A stretch of 9,737 bases of DNA, taken from JBHHWH01 sp046756405. GTDB taxonomy: Bacteria > Actinomycetota > Acidimicrobiia > Spongiisociales > ZC4RG35. Under the pieces are notes generated by a model. That model was not told where the DNA came from. It saw only the letters and a list, made by a program, of their open reading frames with translations, and made no database searches. A program made the translations under genes and the position numbers. The stretch spans positions 1 through 9,737 of the forward strand of contig JBHHWH010000084.1 of the NCBI GenBank assembly GCA_046756405.1. The letters are read 5' to 3'. Shown piece by piece: positions 1 to 5,845 of this stretch (position 1 is the stretch's first letter; each line of letters starts with the position of its first letter).

Positions 1-2
1 TA

Positions 3-383
3 CTGGAAGCAGGACCCAAAGTAGGAAAACAGGCTCTCCAGGCTGTCCTCTGCGAATCGGTGGTGGAAGTCACCGTCAAAGCTGAAGACGGTGTTCCCCT
101 CCGGTACGGAAGAACCAGCCGCACCGTCCCCGACAGTCTCAGAAGGGCCATCCTCCACCGCGACGGCAACACCTGTGCTGCCGACGGCTGCCAGAGCCGC
201 TACCGGCTCCAAATCCACCACATACAGCATTGGACTCACGGCGGGCCGACCGATCCGGAAAACCTCATAGCTTTGTGTTGGTTCCACCATCAGATCGTCG
301 TCCACCACAAAGGCTTTACCCCCTATAGGCATCCTGAACACGGACGCATCCGATTCCGGCCCCCAGAACGGAGTCCGCCCTAG
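3..383 (+). CDS. HNH endonuclease of the 13E12/DUF222 type, C-terminal end (partial at left edge)
   Basis: The reading frame is open from base 3, so the gene starts outside the window; the GTG at 60 is internal. The visible 126 residues end in a classic HNH nuclease module. It has a first Cys pair (CAADGC), then LQIHHIQHW, a GGPTDPENLIALC segment supplying the Asn and a further Cys, and the final FHH histidine. In actinobacteria this module usually sits at the C-terminus of DUF222 (13E12 repeat) proteins, which occur in many copies per genome and probably act as metal-dependent DNA nucleases of unknown purpose. The upstream DUF222 part cannot be seen, so that assignment is inferred from the HNH type and its C-terminal position. 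The gene ends 8 bp before the stop of the convergent aromatic biosynthesis gene, and no terminator hairpin is visible between them. Confidence 0.85.
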   Translation: MEAGPKVGKQALQAVLCESVVEVTVKAEDGVPLRYGRTSRTVPDSLRRAILHRDGNTCAADGCQSRYRLQIHHIQHWTHGGPTDPENLIALCWFHHQIVVHHKGFTPYRHPEHGRIRFRPPERSPP

Positions 384-391
384 CAGCGGCT

Positions 392-2446
392 TCAGCCGGT
401 TCCGTTCCGGGGCTTCGACGCCAAACCCATCGCCCTCATCAGTTCTTCGAACTGCTCCAGGGTCAGACTCTGGGGTCCGTCGCTCAACGCCCTGTCGGGG
501 TCGGGGTGGATCTCCACCATGATCCCGTCGCTGCCGATGGCCTGCGCCGCCAGGGCCAGGGGTGGGACGAGGTCCCTCTCCCCTGCCGCATGGGAAGGAT
601 CCACCACCACGGGAAGATGGCTCCGGCCCCTCAGGACAGGCACCGCGCTGATATCAAGGGTGTTACGAGTGGACCGCTCGAAGGTGCGGATTCCCCTCTC
701 ACAGAGGATCACCTGCTGGTTGCCTTCAGCAAGGATGTACTCGGCTGCCTGCAGGAACTCGTCGATGGATGAGCTCATCCCCCGCTTCAATAGGACCGGG
801 CGGTGGGTACGCCCGACAGCCTGGAGGAGAGAGAAGTTCTGCATGTTGCGGGTACCGATCTGGAGGATGTCCGCTTTCTTGGCCACCTCTTCGACGTGTT
901 CCGGGGAGAGGACCTCGGTGACGATGGGGAGACCGAAGACCCTTCCCGCTTCTGCCAGCATCTCAAGTCCCTCGAATCCGAGACCCTGGAAGGAGTAGGG
1001 GGAGGTCCTGGGCTTGAAGCACCCGCCACGCAGCACCGAGCCGCCCGCCTCACGCACGACCCGCGCCGCGGCGAAGATCTGATCCCAGGATTCCACCGAG
1101 CAGGGACCGGCGATCATCACCAACTCGTTACCGCCGAAACGGACTCCGTTCACCTCGACGACCGTGTTGTGGGGCTTGTGGCCCCTGCTGCCCAACCTGT
1201 ATCCCTCCGGAGTATCAGGCCTGGGCTGAGGACGCGCCAGTCGAAGACGGGCCTCGCCGTCCACATCCGCCGGAGCCGTCGGCTCCTTGGCGACGGGGCG
1301 AGGTCGGAGATCACGGGACGAGTAGCTACCCAGCACCTTCAGGAAGCGAACCTCACGTTGGAGTTGGTCTAGCACCTCCCGGACCGGAGACCGGTGGTGA
1401 TCTCCCTCAAAGTCCACGTAAAAGAGCTCTTCCCGAGGGTTGTGGGGGATCGGCCGGGACTCCAGCTTGACCAGGTTGATGTCGGCCTCGTGGAACACGG
1501 AGAGCGCCTCCATGAGAGCACCGGGGCGGTTCCCCACCGCCATCACGATCGACGTCTTGGCCGGTGTCCCCTCAGGGATGTCCACCGCCCCACGAGCGAC
1601 CACGACGAAGCGGGTGCAGTTCTCGGCTCTGTTGGCTATCCCGGTCTTCAGGACCTCGAGACCGAACAGGCGGGCGGCCTCCTCTGAGGCGATGGCAGCC
1701 ACCGACGGATCGTTCAGCTCCCGGATCCGTCGCCCGGACGCCGCTGTGTCGGCGAAGTAGACGATCTCGCAGTCACCCAGGGAAGCGAGGAATTCCGAAC
1801 ACTGAGCGACTGCCTGGGGATGACAGTAGATCGTGCGCACGTCTGCCACGGAAGCACCGGGAAGGCCGAGAAGGCAGTGCCGCACCCGATGCTTGACATC
1901 TCCGATGATGGGGAGCTGGCTGTCGAGCAGCAGGTCGTAGACCTCCGATATGGCGCCCGAGGTGGTGTTGTCGATGGGGAGGACAGCAGCATCGGCCTGG
2001 CCGGAAGCGACCGCGTCCAGGGCGTCCGAGAAGGTGGGCGTGGTGAGGAACGTGGCGTCGAGACCCTTGGTGTCGAAGTAGTTGGTGGCGGCGAGGTAGC
2101 TGTAGGAGCCTTCGATCCCCTGGATGGCGACCGTCACTTTGCCTCCCATGCTGTCGGTGCGTCCCAGGGCCTCCTGTTGGATGCGCACGGAGTCGTTGAC
2201 GATCGCTCGCCAGAGGCTCACCACCAGTCCGGGGTCGAGGTCGTAGTCCTCGCCGGCGGCGACGCGCTCAGCAATCAGGTGCTCCTCCCTGGTCATATCC
2301 CGAGAGGGACGGTCAACCCGACCCTTCGCTCGGGCCATGCGGAGGCTCAGAGCCTTCCGCTCGGCGAGCAGTTCGAGTATGCGGGTGTCAACCTCGTCGA
2401 TCTCTTGTCGGACTTCAGCTATCAGGTGCTCGTTGGTGTCGCTCAT
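392..2446 (-). CDS. pheA: Trifunctional chorismate mutase / prephenate dehydratase (ACT) / DAHP synthase fusion
   Basis: One 684-residue chain carries three shikimate/phenylalanine activities. Residues 8-95 are an AroQ chorismate mutase that aligns with the E. coli P-protein at an offset of 2; the active-site set R13, R30, K41, D50, R53, E54 and Q90 is all present. Residues 104-285 are prephenate dehydratase (GIEGSYS, PIDNTTSGAI, HPQAVAQC, catalytic TRF at 278-280). Residues 298-375 are an ACT domain with GALMEAL and the Phe-binding ESRP (329-332). After a Pro/Arg-rich linker, 425-675 are a type I-beta DAHP synthase (AGPCSVES with metal ligand C449, LRGGCFKPRTSPYSFQG, LLKRGM, DPSHAAG with H619, VEIHP with E645, D656). 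It would make DAHP from PEP and erythrose-4-phosphate, and phenylpyruvate from chorismate. The ATG at 2446 follows a GAGGGAG ribosome site. The ACT domain sits directly before the synthase, so Phe could inhibit both ends (inference). No frameshift is seen. Confidence 0.93.
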   Translation of the reverse strand: MSDTNEHLIAEVRQEIDEVDTRILELLAERKALSLRMARAKGRVDRPSRDMTREEHLIAERVAAGEDYDLDPGLVVSLWRAIVNDSVRIQQEALGRTDSMGGKVTVAIQGIEGSYSYLAATNYFDTKGLDATFLTTPTFSDALDAVASGQADAAVLPIDNTTSGAISEVYDLLLDSQLPIIGDVKHRVRHCLLGLPGASVADVRTIYCHPQAVAQCSEFLASLGDCEIVYFADTAASGRRIRELNDPSVAAIASEEAARLFGLEVLKTGIANRAENCTRFVVVARGAVDIPEGTPAKTSIVMAVGNRPGALMEALSVFHEADINLVKLESRPIPHNPREELFYVDFEGDHHRSPVREVLDQLQREVRFLKVLGSYSSRDLRPRPVAKEPTAPADVDGEARLRLARPQPRPDTPEGYRLGSRGHKPHNTVVEVNGVRFGGNELVMIAGPCSVESWDQIFAAARVVREAGGSVLRGGCFKPRTSPYSFQGLGFEGLEMLAEAGRVFGLPIVTEVLSPEHVEEVAKKADILQIGTRNMQNFSLLQAVGRTHRPVLLKRGMSSSIDEFLQAAEYILAEGNQQVILCERGIRTFERSTRNTLDISAVPVLRGRSHLPVVVDPSHAAGERDLVPPLALAAQAIGSDGIMVEIHPDPDRALSDGPQSLTLEQFEELMRAMGLASKPRNGTG

Positions 2447-2532
2447 AGGTGTTGCTCCCTCAGGGGCACGGAGTATCAGAAAGGAAAAAGGACGGAAAAA
2501 CGGGGAGAAAGAGGGGGTGAGGTAGATCGGCG
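2447..2532 (-). promoter_or_regulatory. Attenuator region between the Phe/Tyr leader peptide and the fusion gene
   Basis: Read on the minus strand, this 86-nt leader is strongly C/U-rich and has only about five G before the ribosome site. It contains CACCCCC, CUCUUUCUCCCC and two U5 runs, but no hairpin stands before either U run, so it is not a classical intrinsic attenuator. Two readings fit. It could be a Rho loading site exposed when the leader ribosome leaves. Alternatively its CCCUC/CUCCC stretches could pair with the GAGGGAG ribosome site of the fusion gene. Known Phe operons in other bacteria use leader-peptide attenuation; the mechanism here is inferred. Confidence 0.55.
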
Positions 2533-2543
2533 CTAGGCGCCGA
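2527..2543 (-). promoter_or_regulatory. Hairpin enclosing the leader-peptide stop codon
   Basis: A perfect 7-bp stem (UCGGCGC / GCGCCGA) with a CUA loop spans the last two sense codons and the UAG stop of the leader peptide. It has no following U run, so it is unlikely to terminate by itself. It would be disrupted by a ribosome working at the end of the leader, and could be part of the switch that tells the downstream region whether the leader was finished. Confidence 0.5.
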
Positions 2544-2607
2544 AATAGACGAAGCCGAAGAAGCGGGCGTAGGCACCGCTGTGAGCGCGAAGTCGGTTCG
2601 TCGTCAT
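2533..2607 (-). CDS. Phe/Tyr-rich leader peptide controlling the aromatic fusion gene
   Basis: This 24-codon frame starts at the ATG at 2607 and stops 86 nt before the fusion gene. Its second half reads AYARFFGFVYFGA: four Phe (16, 17, 19, 22) and two Tyr (13, 21) in 12 residues. That matches the logic of known pheL/trpL-type leader peptides, where ribosomes slow on codons of the amino acid the operon makes. The promoter -10 box ends 9 nt before the ATG and there is no Shine-Dalgarno sequence, so the transcript probably begins at or next to the ATG (leaderless translation, common in actinobacteria). The same frame is open further upstream, to 2850, but that part lies before the promoter and looks non-coding. 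Identification rests on composition, position and promoter. Confidence 0.82.
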   Translation of the reverse strand: MTTNRLRAHSGAYARFFGFVYFGA

Positions 2608-2616
2608 GGGGAGGAG

Positions 2617-2645
2617 ATTATCGGGGCCACGTCCCGCCTTGTCAA
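2617..2645 (-). promoter_or_regulatory. Sigma-70-type promoter of the leader peptide and fusion gene
   Basis: On the minus strand, TTGACA (2645-2640) is followed by a 17-nt spacer and GATAAT (2622-2617). This is a consensus -35, ideal spacing and a -10 with one mismatch. Transcription would start around 6-9 nt after the -10, on or beside the leader ATG at 2607. Confidence 0.82.
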
Positions 2646-2669
2646 CCGTGGAATTCGCTTCCCCACTTT

Positions 2670-2687
2670 TGAGGCCGATCGGCTTCA
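2670..2687. promoter_or_regulatory. Near-perfect 18-bp palindrome, possible operator
   Basis: TGAGGCCGATCGGCTTCA is self-complementary except for one base pair (16 of 18 positions). It lies 24 bp behind the leader -35 box and 8 bp before the ATG of the divergent small membrane protein, a position from which a dimeric regulator could affect either gene. No regulator family is recognised, and palindromes of this kind do occur by chance in GC-rich DNA. Confidence 0.3.
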
Positions 2688-2695
2688 ATGGGGTC

Positions 2696-2872
2696 ATGCG
2701 TCTAGCCGCAGGAGTCCTCCTGGTGATAGCAGGCGGGATCTGGATTCTCCAGGGCCTGGACATCGCCTTCGCCCCAAAGAGCTTCATGACCGGAAACCCG
2801 TGGTGGGTTCTATGGGGCGCAGTCGCCGTAGCCCTGGGGGCGGTTCTCATCGGAAGACGGCGCCGCGAGTGA
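2696..2872 (+). CDS. Small two-helix membrane protein
   Basis: A 58-residue protein with a first membrane helix at about 3-20 (LAAGVLLVIAGGIWILQGL), a short loop with SFMTGNPWW (29-37), a second helix at about 37-52 and a basic RRRR end. The pattern GGIWILQGL, then SFMTG, then a second helix is familiar from small hypothetical membrane proteins common in actinobacteria; their function is unknown to me. The ATG at 2696 is chosen because the longer frame (from 2606) would run through the oppositely directed leader promoter and adds no membrane-like sequence. The ribosome site is weak. It ends 10 bp before the convergent methyltransferase gene. The basic C-terminus suggests that end lies in the cytoplasm. 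Confidence 0.72.
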   Translation: MRLAAGVLLVIAGGIWILQGLDIAFAPKSFMTGNPWWVLWGAVAVALGAVLIGRRRRE

Positions 2873-2882
2873 CGTCAGCAGG

Positions 2883-3593
2883 TCAGGTAGACGACAACTC
2901 CCAGACCTGAGCCTTCCAGAGGTAGCGGCTACCCCGCTCCTTCAGTTCCACGATCCCCTCCCGGACGAGGGAGGGCAACGCTCGACCTGCCATCAGGTTT
3001 CCGGGAAGGGGGATGGCCCGTGAGACCCGCTCCTGGACCGAGCCGTAGAGGGTGCGAGCTGCCTCCAGGATGGCCTCCTGGTTCTGTAGAGAGCCGGTAG
3101 GTAAGAGAAGCCGCCCGTTGTCCTTGAGCCACCGCCTCGCCTCGCGGAGCATCCGCATGGGAAGCTCGGCTCCCGTAGGACCGCCACCCTTGCCGGTGGG
3201 GAACCAGCCGCTCTCGGCGGCAAGCTCGTCGGGGATCCCGGAGACATCCCCGATTATCAGGTCGGCCTTGATCCCTTCAGGCAGAGGTTCAAAAAGGTCT
3301 CCCCGGTAGAAGGTGATCCGGTCGGCGACCCCGTGCTCTTCGGCATTGGCCGTGCCCACCTTCACCACGTCAGGACTCATATCTACAGCGTGAACGTGGC
3401 CGGCGCCGAGTTTGGCGGCAATGATCGAGAGAACACCACAACCGCACCCCACATCGATGACGGTGTCGCCCTCGTTGACTTCCATGGTCTGGGCGATGAG
3501 CCCGGAAACAGTGGAAGGCTTGAAAACCGCGTCGGTAAGCCTGAGCCGCAAAGGACCCAACCTTCCCTTCCAGTCAAACCATGTCATAGCCAT
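2883..3593 (-). CDS. Class I SAM-dependent methyltransferase (PrmA/HemK-like fold, target unknown)
   Basis: A 236-residue protein with a Rossmann methyltransferase core. The SAM-binding motif I is VIDVGCGCGVL (45-54), the acidic residue for the SAM ribose is at the end of VHAVD (D71), and GDLFEPL (98-104) is the adenine-side strand. The motif IV position reads IIGDVSGIPDE (113-123) rather than the NPPY seen in N6-adenine or glutamine methyltransferases such as HemK, so the substrate cannot be read from it. A DAVFKPSTVSGLIA segment before motif I resembles the small-domain methyltransferases. The start is set at the ATG at 3593 because GGAGGA stands 7 nt before it; the GTG at 3626 would add 11 residues that consist of the ribosome site itself. 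It is divergent from the 3710 gene. Confidence 0.85.
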   Translation of the reverse strand: MAMTWFDWKGRLGPLRLRLTDAVFKPSTVSGLIAQTMEVNEGDTVIDVGCGCGVLSIIAAKLGAGHVHAVDMSPDVVKVGTANAEEHGVADRITFYRGDLFEPLPEGIKADLIIGDVSGIPDELAAESGWFPTGKGGGPTGAELPMRMLREARRWLKDNGRLLLPTGSLQNQEAILEAARTLYGSVQERVSRAIPLPGNLMAGRALPSLVREGIVELKERGSRYLWKAQVWELSST

Positions 3594-3658
3594 CGCCTCA
3601 TCCTCCGCACACTCTAAGCGCCGCACGGGGCCAAAACCGAAAGGGGTCTAACGAACCC

Positions 3659-3686
3659 TTGGAAACGGCGACTGCTCAAGGATATC
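3659..3686 (+). promoter_or_regulatory. Possible promoter of the 114-residue unknown gene
   Basis: TTGGAA (3659-3664), a 16-nt spacer and GATATC (3681-3686) lie a short distance before the ribosome site AAGGAG and the ATG at 3710. The match to consensus is moderate. Confidence 0.35.
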
Positions 3687-3709
3687 CTGATGGGGACCAA
3701 GGAGTCGCT

Positions 3710-4054
3710 ATGGGTGATTCATTCGCTCAGCCTCAAGACGCCCTCGAGGCCGTAGAACTGGAACGATTCGTTCACGGTTGCGCTCGGGAGCGGCGCTCTC
3801 CGATGACGCACAAGACGATGGACGGTCATACCTATCACTGGTTGGAGCGTTTCGTCGCCTCGTACACCGCCGACGGGAGCCAGCCGCCGGCTCCCGCGGG
3901 ATGGCCCGCTCCGGATGAGGCAGACTTCACCGCGTTGGGAGGGTTCTTCAAGCGAGTCTCGGCGAGGCTCCGGGAAGGCGACGCCCGCAGCTATGCCACC
4001 GCCCTGAGCGAGCACTTCGAGAAGTTGGGACAGCAAATCTCGGGCTGGACCTAG
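3710..4054 (+). CDS. Hypothetical protein, 114 residues
   Basis: I do not recognise this protein. The ATG at 3710 is preceded by AAGGAG at good spacing, and this start is preferred over the TTG-type start at 3659, whose extra residues overlap the likely promoter. It is predicted to be soluble: no signal peptide and no membrane segment. It is rich in charged residues, with a His/Tyr/Trp patch (DGHTYHWLERF, about 46-56), a Pro-rich turn (PPAPAGWPAPDE) and a helical C-terminal half with alternating charge (FFKRVSARLREGDARSYA onward). Two predicted helices around a proline linker would suit a small helical adaptor or DNA-associated protein, but nothing in it identifies a function. It stands alone between the divergent methyltransferase and the broken nuclease gene. 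Confidence 0.65.
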   Translation: MGDSFAQPQDALEAVELERFVHGCARERRSPMTHKTMDGHTYHWLERFVASYTADGSQPPAPAGWPAPDEADFTALGGFFKRVSARLREGDARSYATALSEHFEKLGQQISGWT

Positions 4055-4080
4055 CTCGGCGCAAATCTCCCCACCCGGGG

Positions 4081-4109
4081 TTGACATTCCAGCCGACTGT
4101 AGGGATTAC
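4081..4109 (+). promoter_or_regulatory. Probable promoter of the nuclease-like gene
   Basis: A consensus TTGACA at 4081-4086, a 17-nt spacer and GATTAC at 4104-4109 stand 42 bp before the ATG at 4152, which itself follows GGAGG (in CTGGAGGTCG). The -35 is perfect and the -10 matches at three of six positions. Confidence 0.5.
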
Positions 4110-4151
4110 GTTGGGCTTAGAGAAGAGATCCCTGGCTGGAGGTCGAACGCT

Positions 4152-4747
4152 ATGAAAGTGGATGCTGCCCTCGAGGTCACCTCGGCCTATCTGCGTGTCA
4201 ACGGCTACTTCGTGCTTACCGAATTGGAGTTCCACGAACAGGTCAACGGGTCGTACCAGGCAATCACCGACGTCGACGTGCTGGCCCTCCGGCTTCCCAC
4301 ATCCCAGGGGCCGGCCCATTATCGGGACGGAAGCGGAGCGGTCGAGTGTCTGTTTGCCGGAGAAGTGGATCCCACACTGGATGTGGCGACGGAACGCATC
4401 GATGTGATCGTCGGAGAAGTCAAACGCGGAGAGGTGGCGATCAACGACGCCCTCCAAGATCCTCGGGTCCTCCACGCAGCCCTCCGGAGAGTCGGACGAC
4501 TTACACCCGTACCCTCGACGAGCTGGTCGATGAACTGGCAGAGGCCGGTGAGGTGTCCACCCCTTCGGCGCGAATTCGCACCATCGGCTTCGGCCTTGTC
4601 ATAGCTCCATCCTCTCAAGGATCGAAGCCTCCACAAGACCCGGGGAGATTCAACCGGTGCCAAGGGGTCAACTTTCAGCCGATGTTGACAGGACACGAAT
4701 TCGAAGGCTTTTCGACCACAAATGGCCACGTCATCCGTCTGGCATGA
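4152..4747 (+). pseudogene. PD-(D/E)XK-like nuclease family protein, broken by a frameshift
   Basis: The first 115 codons (to about 4496) read as a compact alpha/beta protein with AITDVDVLALRLP (D40, D42) and DVIVGEVKRG (E89, K91). This acid, then E-x-K arrangement is that of PD-(D/E)XK nucleases. After ALRRVG the coding sense moves to another frame, where YTRTLDELVDELAEAGEV and ARIRTIGFGLVIAP follow and run to a stop at 4747. Joining the two frames at about 4490-4502 gives one protein of roughly 198 residues, so a single-base loss (or a two-base gain) explains the break. The start is firm: ATG with GGAGG upstream and a promoter at 4081. The family call is my recognition of motifs only. A sequencing error is possible, but other frame breaks follow directly downstream, which favours true decay. 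Confidence 0.6.
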
Positions 4748-5609
4748 GTGCTCTTCGAGGGCATCCCGCGACTCGCTGGGCTGCATCTCCACCGCATCGG
4801 GATGAGGTCAACGTATCGCTGCATGAATCTGAGCCGGAGGACGCAGGTCCCGACGCGTTGACCTTCCTCACTTTATGTGGAGGCGGCAGCCTGGGCACTT
4901 CCCGAGAACACCGCTCTTCTCGAAGCCGTCTACGACATCGCCTCCAACACCGGCCGCTGGACCCAGGCCAGCTTTGACACGACCATCACCCCCGCAGGGC
5001 AGGCCGGAGTCATCCCGCCGGCTTCGTCTGGCCGTCCTGATGACCGACTCCTACTGCCCCGAAGAAGCCAGAGCGAGGCTCTACGCCATCGCCGCCGAGG
5101 CGGCAGCCGACTACGCCCTGGTCAATCTGGTCGACCCCGAAGCCGGCGTCGGAACCCTGTCCGACGAGGGCCTGGCTCCGGCTCCCGTCTCCGACACCGG
5201 CAACCAGCGACATCGGCCCCGACTAATTGGTCGAGCTGGCTCAAGGTGGCCCCGAGCTCCAAGACGAGTTGTTCTACTCCTGGTTCGCTGGGGGGGCCGC
5301 TTCGATCCATCAGATGAGCCAGGCCAACCCTCCCAGCTCCAACTGCGAGACGAGGAAGAGACCGAAGCGGTGTTCGCCAGGGGCCCGCAGAGCTTCGAGA
5401 TCCCCGGTGTCGGATCGGTGAGAGTCGACATCGCCGACGGCAGACTCGAGTTGGTCAACCTCCCGGCCCCCGGCCGGGATATCCGGATCAAGAACGCCAA
5501 GTCGGATGAGATCAAGGTGGGATTCAGAAACGGCTCCCACGAAGCCGAGTTCGAAGCCGAGCTGGAGGACGGAAAGATCAAGATCGAGGTGGAGCGAGAG
5601 AGCGGCTAG
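4744..5609 (+). pseudogene. Decayed coding region with repeated frame switches, function unrecognised
   Basis: No single frame makes sense here, but coding-like pieces follow one another. LFEGIPRLAGLHLHRIG is in one frame (about 4751-4801), DEVNVSLHESEP...DALTFLTL in a second (4801-4875), and VEAAAWALPENTALLEAVY to GQAGVI in a third (4877-5015). Then come TDSYCPEEARARLY...LVNLVDPEAG (about 5040-5200), VELAQGGPELQDELFYSWFAGG (5230-5330) and a long clean tail from about 5335 to the stop at 5609. The tail has SFEIPGVGSVRVDI, LPAPGRDIRIKN and an acidic FEAELEDGKIKIEVE end, and looks like a small beta domain. At least four or five indels are needed to join them. The pieces may come from one gene or two. 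An ATG at 4744 overlaps the stop of the nuclease remnant (ATGA), so the loci were probably once one operon. Confidence 0.5.
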
Positions 5610-5643
5610 ACCCAACGCCCAAGCCGAGCTCGCCGATGAGCGA

Positions 5644-5665
5644 CGCCCCTTCGAGGGCGGTGTTT
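5644..5665 (+). terminator. Weak hairpin after the decayed region
   Basis: A CGCCC / GGGCG stem with a CTTCGA loop is followed by GTGTTT. It is a short stem with a poor U run. It would be a terminator for the decayed operon if it works at all. Confidence 0.25.
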
Positions 5666-5800
5666 CACGTCTACCCAAAACCGATTCCACCGTCGTCGGA
5701 AACACCGACTAAATGCCGACATTCGGCGGTGCCACTGTCGAAACCCTGACACTCCTGGGGCCATTGGACCCTATTGCCCTCTCAGCGGAGAGGCGACGGT

Positions 5801-5816
5801 TGTGAAGTAGTTCACA
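5801..5816. promoter_or_regulatory. CRP/FNR-type binding site upstream of the cupredoxin lipoprotein
   Basis: TGTGAAGTAGTTCACA is a perfect inverted repeat and fits TGTGA-N6-TCACA exactly, the consensus recognised by CRP-type regulators, including actinobacterial CRP/GlxR. It ends 29 bp before the ATG at 5846, so bound protein would sit on or just after the promoter, which suggests repression. I cannot place a convincing -10 and -35 here. The 236 bp between 5610 and 5845 hold no gene; besides this site they contain a 6-bp hairpin at 5778-5793 (CCTCTC/GAGAGG) and a 5-bp hairpin at 5715-5727. Confidence 0.55.
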
Positions 5817-5845
5817 CGCGATCCTCGACACCAAGGAGCTGCAAG

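Noticed and set aside
2470..2510. U5 runs in the attenuator as an intrinsic terminator
   Set aside because: No GC-rich stem precedes either run; the tract is too poor in G to form one.
1820..2536. A 238-codon plus-strand frame (and several shorter ones) opposite the aromatic fusion gene
   Set aside because: It is antisense to a protein with complete catalytic motifs; its translation has no recognisable motif and is an antisense shadow of GC-rich coding sequence.
2606..2695. Upstream extension of the small membrane protein
   Set aside because: It would start on top of the opposing leader-peptide start and promoter, and the added residues do not resemble a membrane protein or signal.
2533..2850. 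A 105-codon minus-strand frame that includes the leader peptide
   Set aside because: Only its last 24 codons lie after the promoter at 2617-2645; the upstream part is antisense to the small membrane protein and looks non-coding.
5111..5581. Minus-strand frame of 156 codons in the decayed region
   Set aside because: It is Ser/Pro/Arg-rich with no domain pattern; the plus strand carries better protein-like pieces over the same bases.
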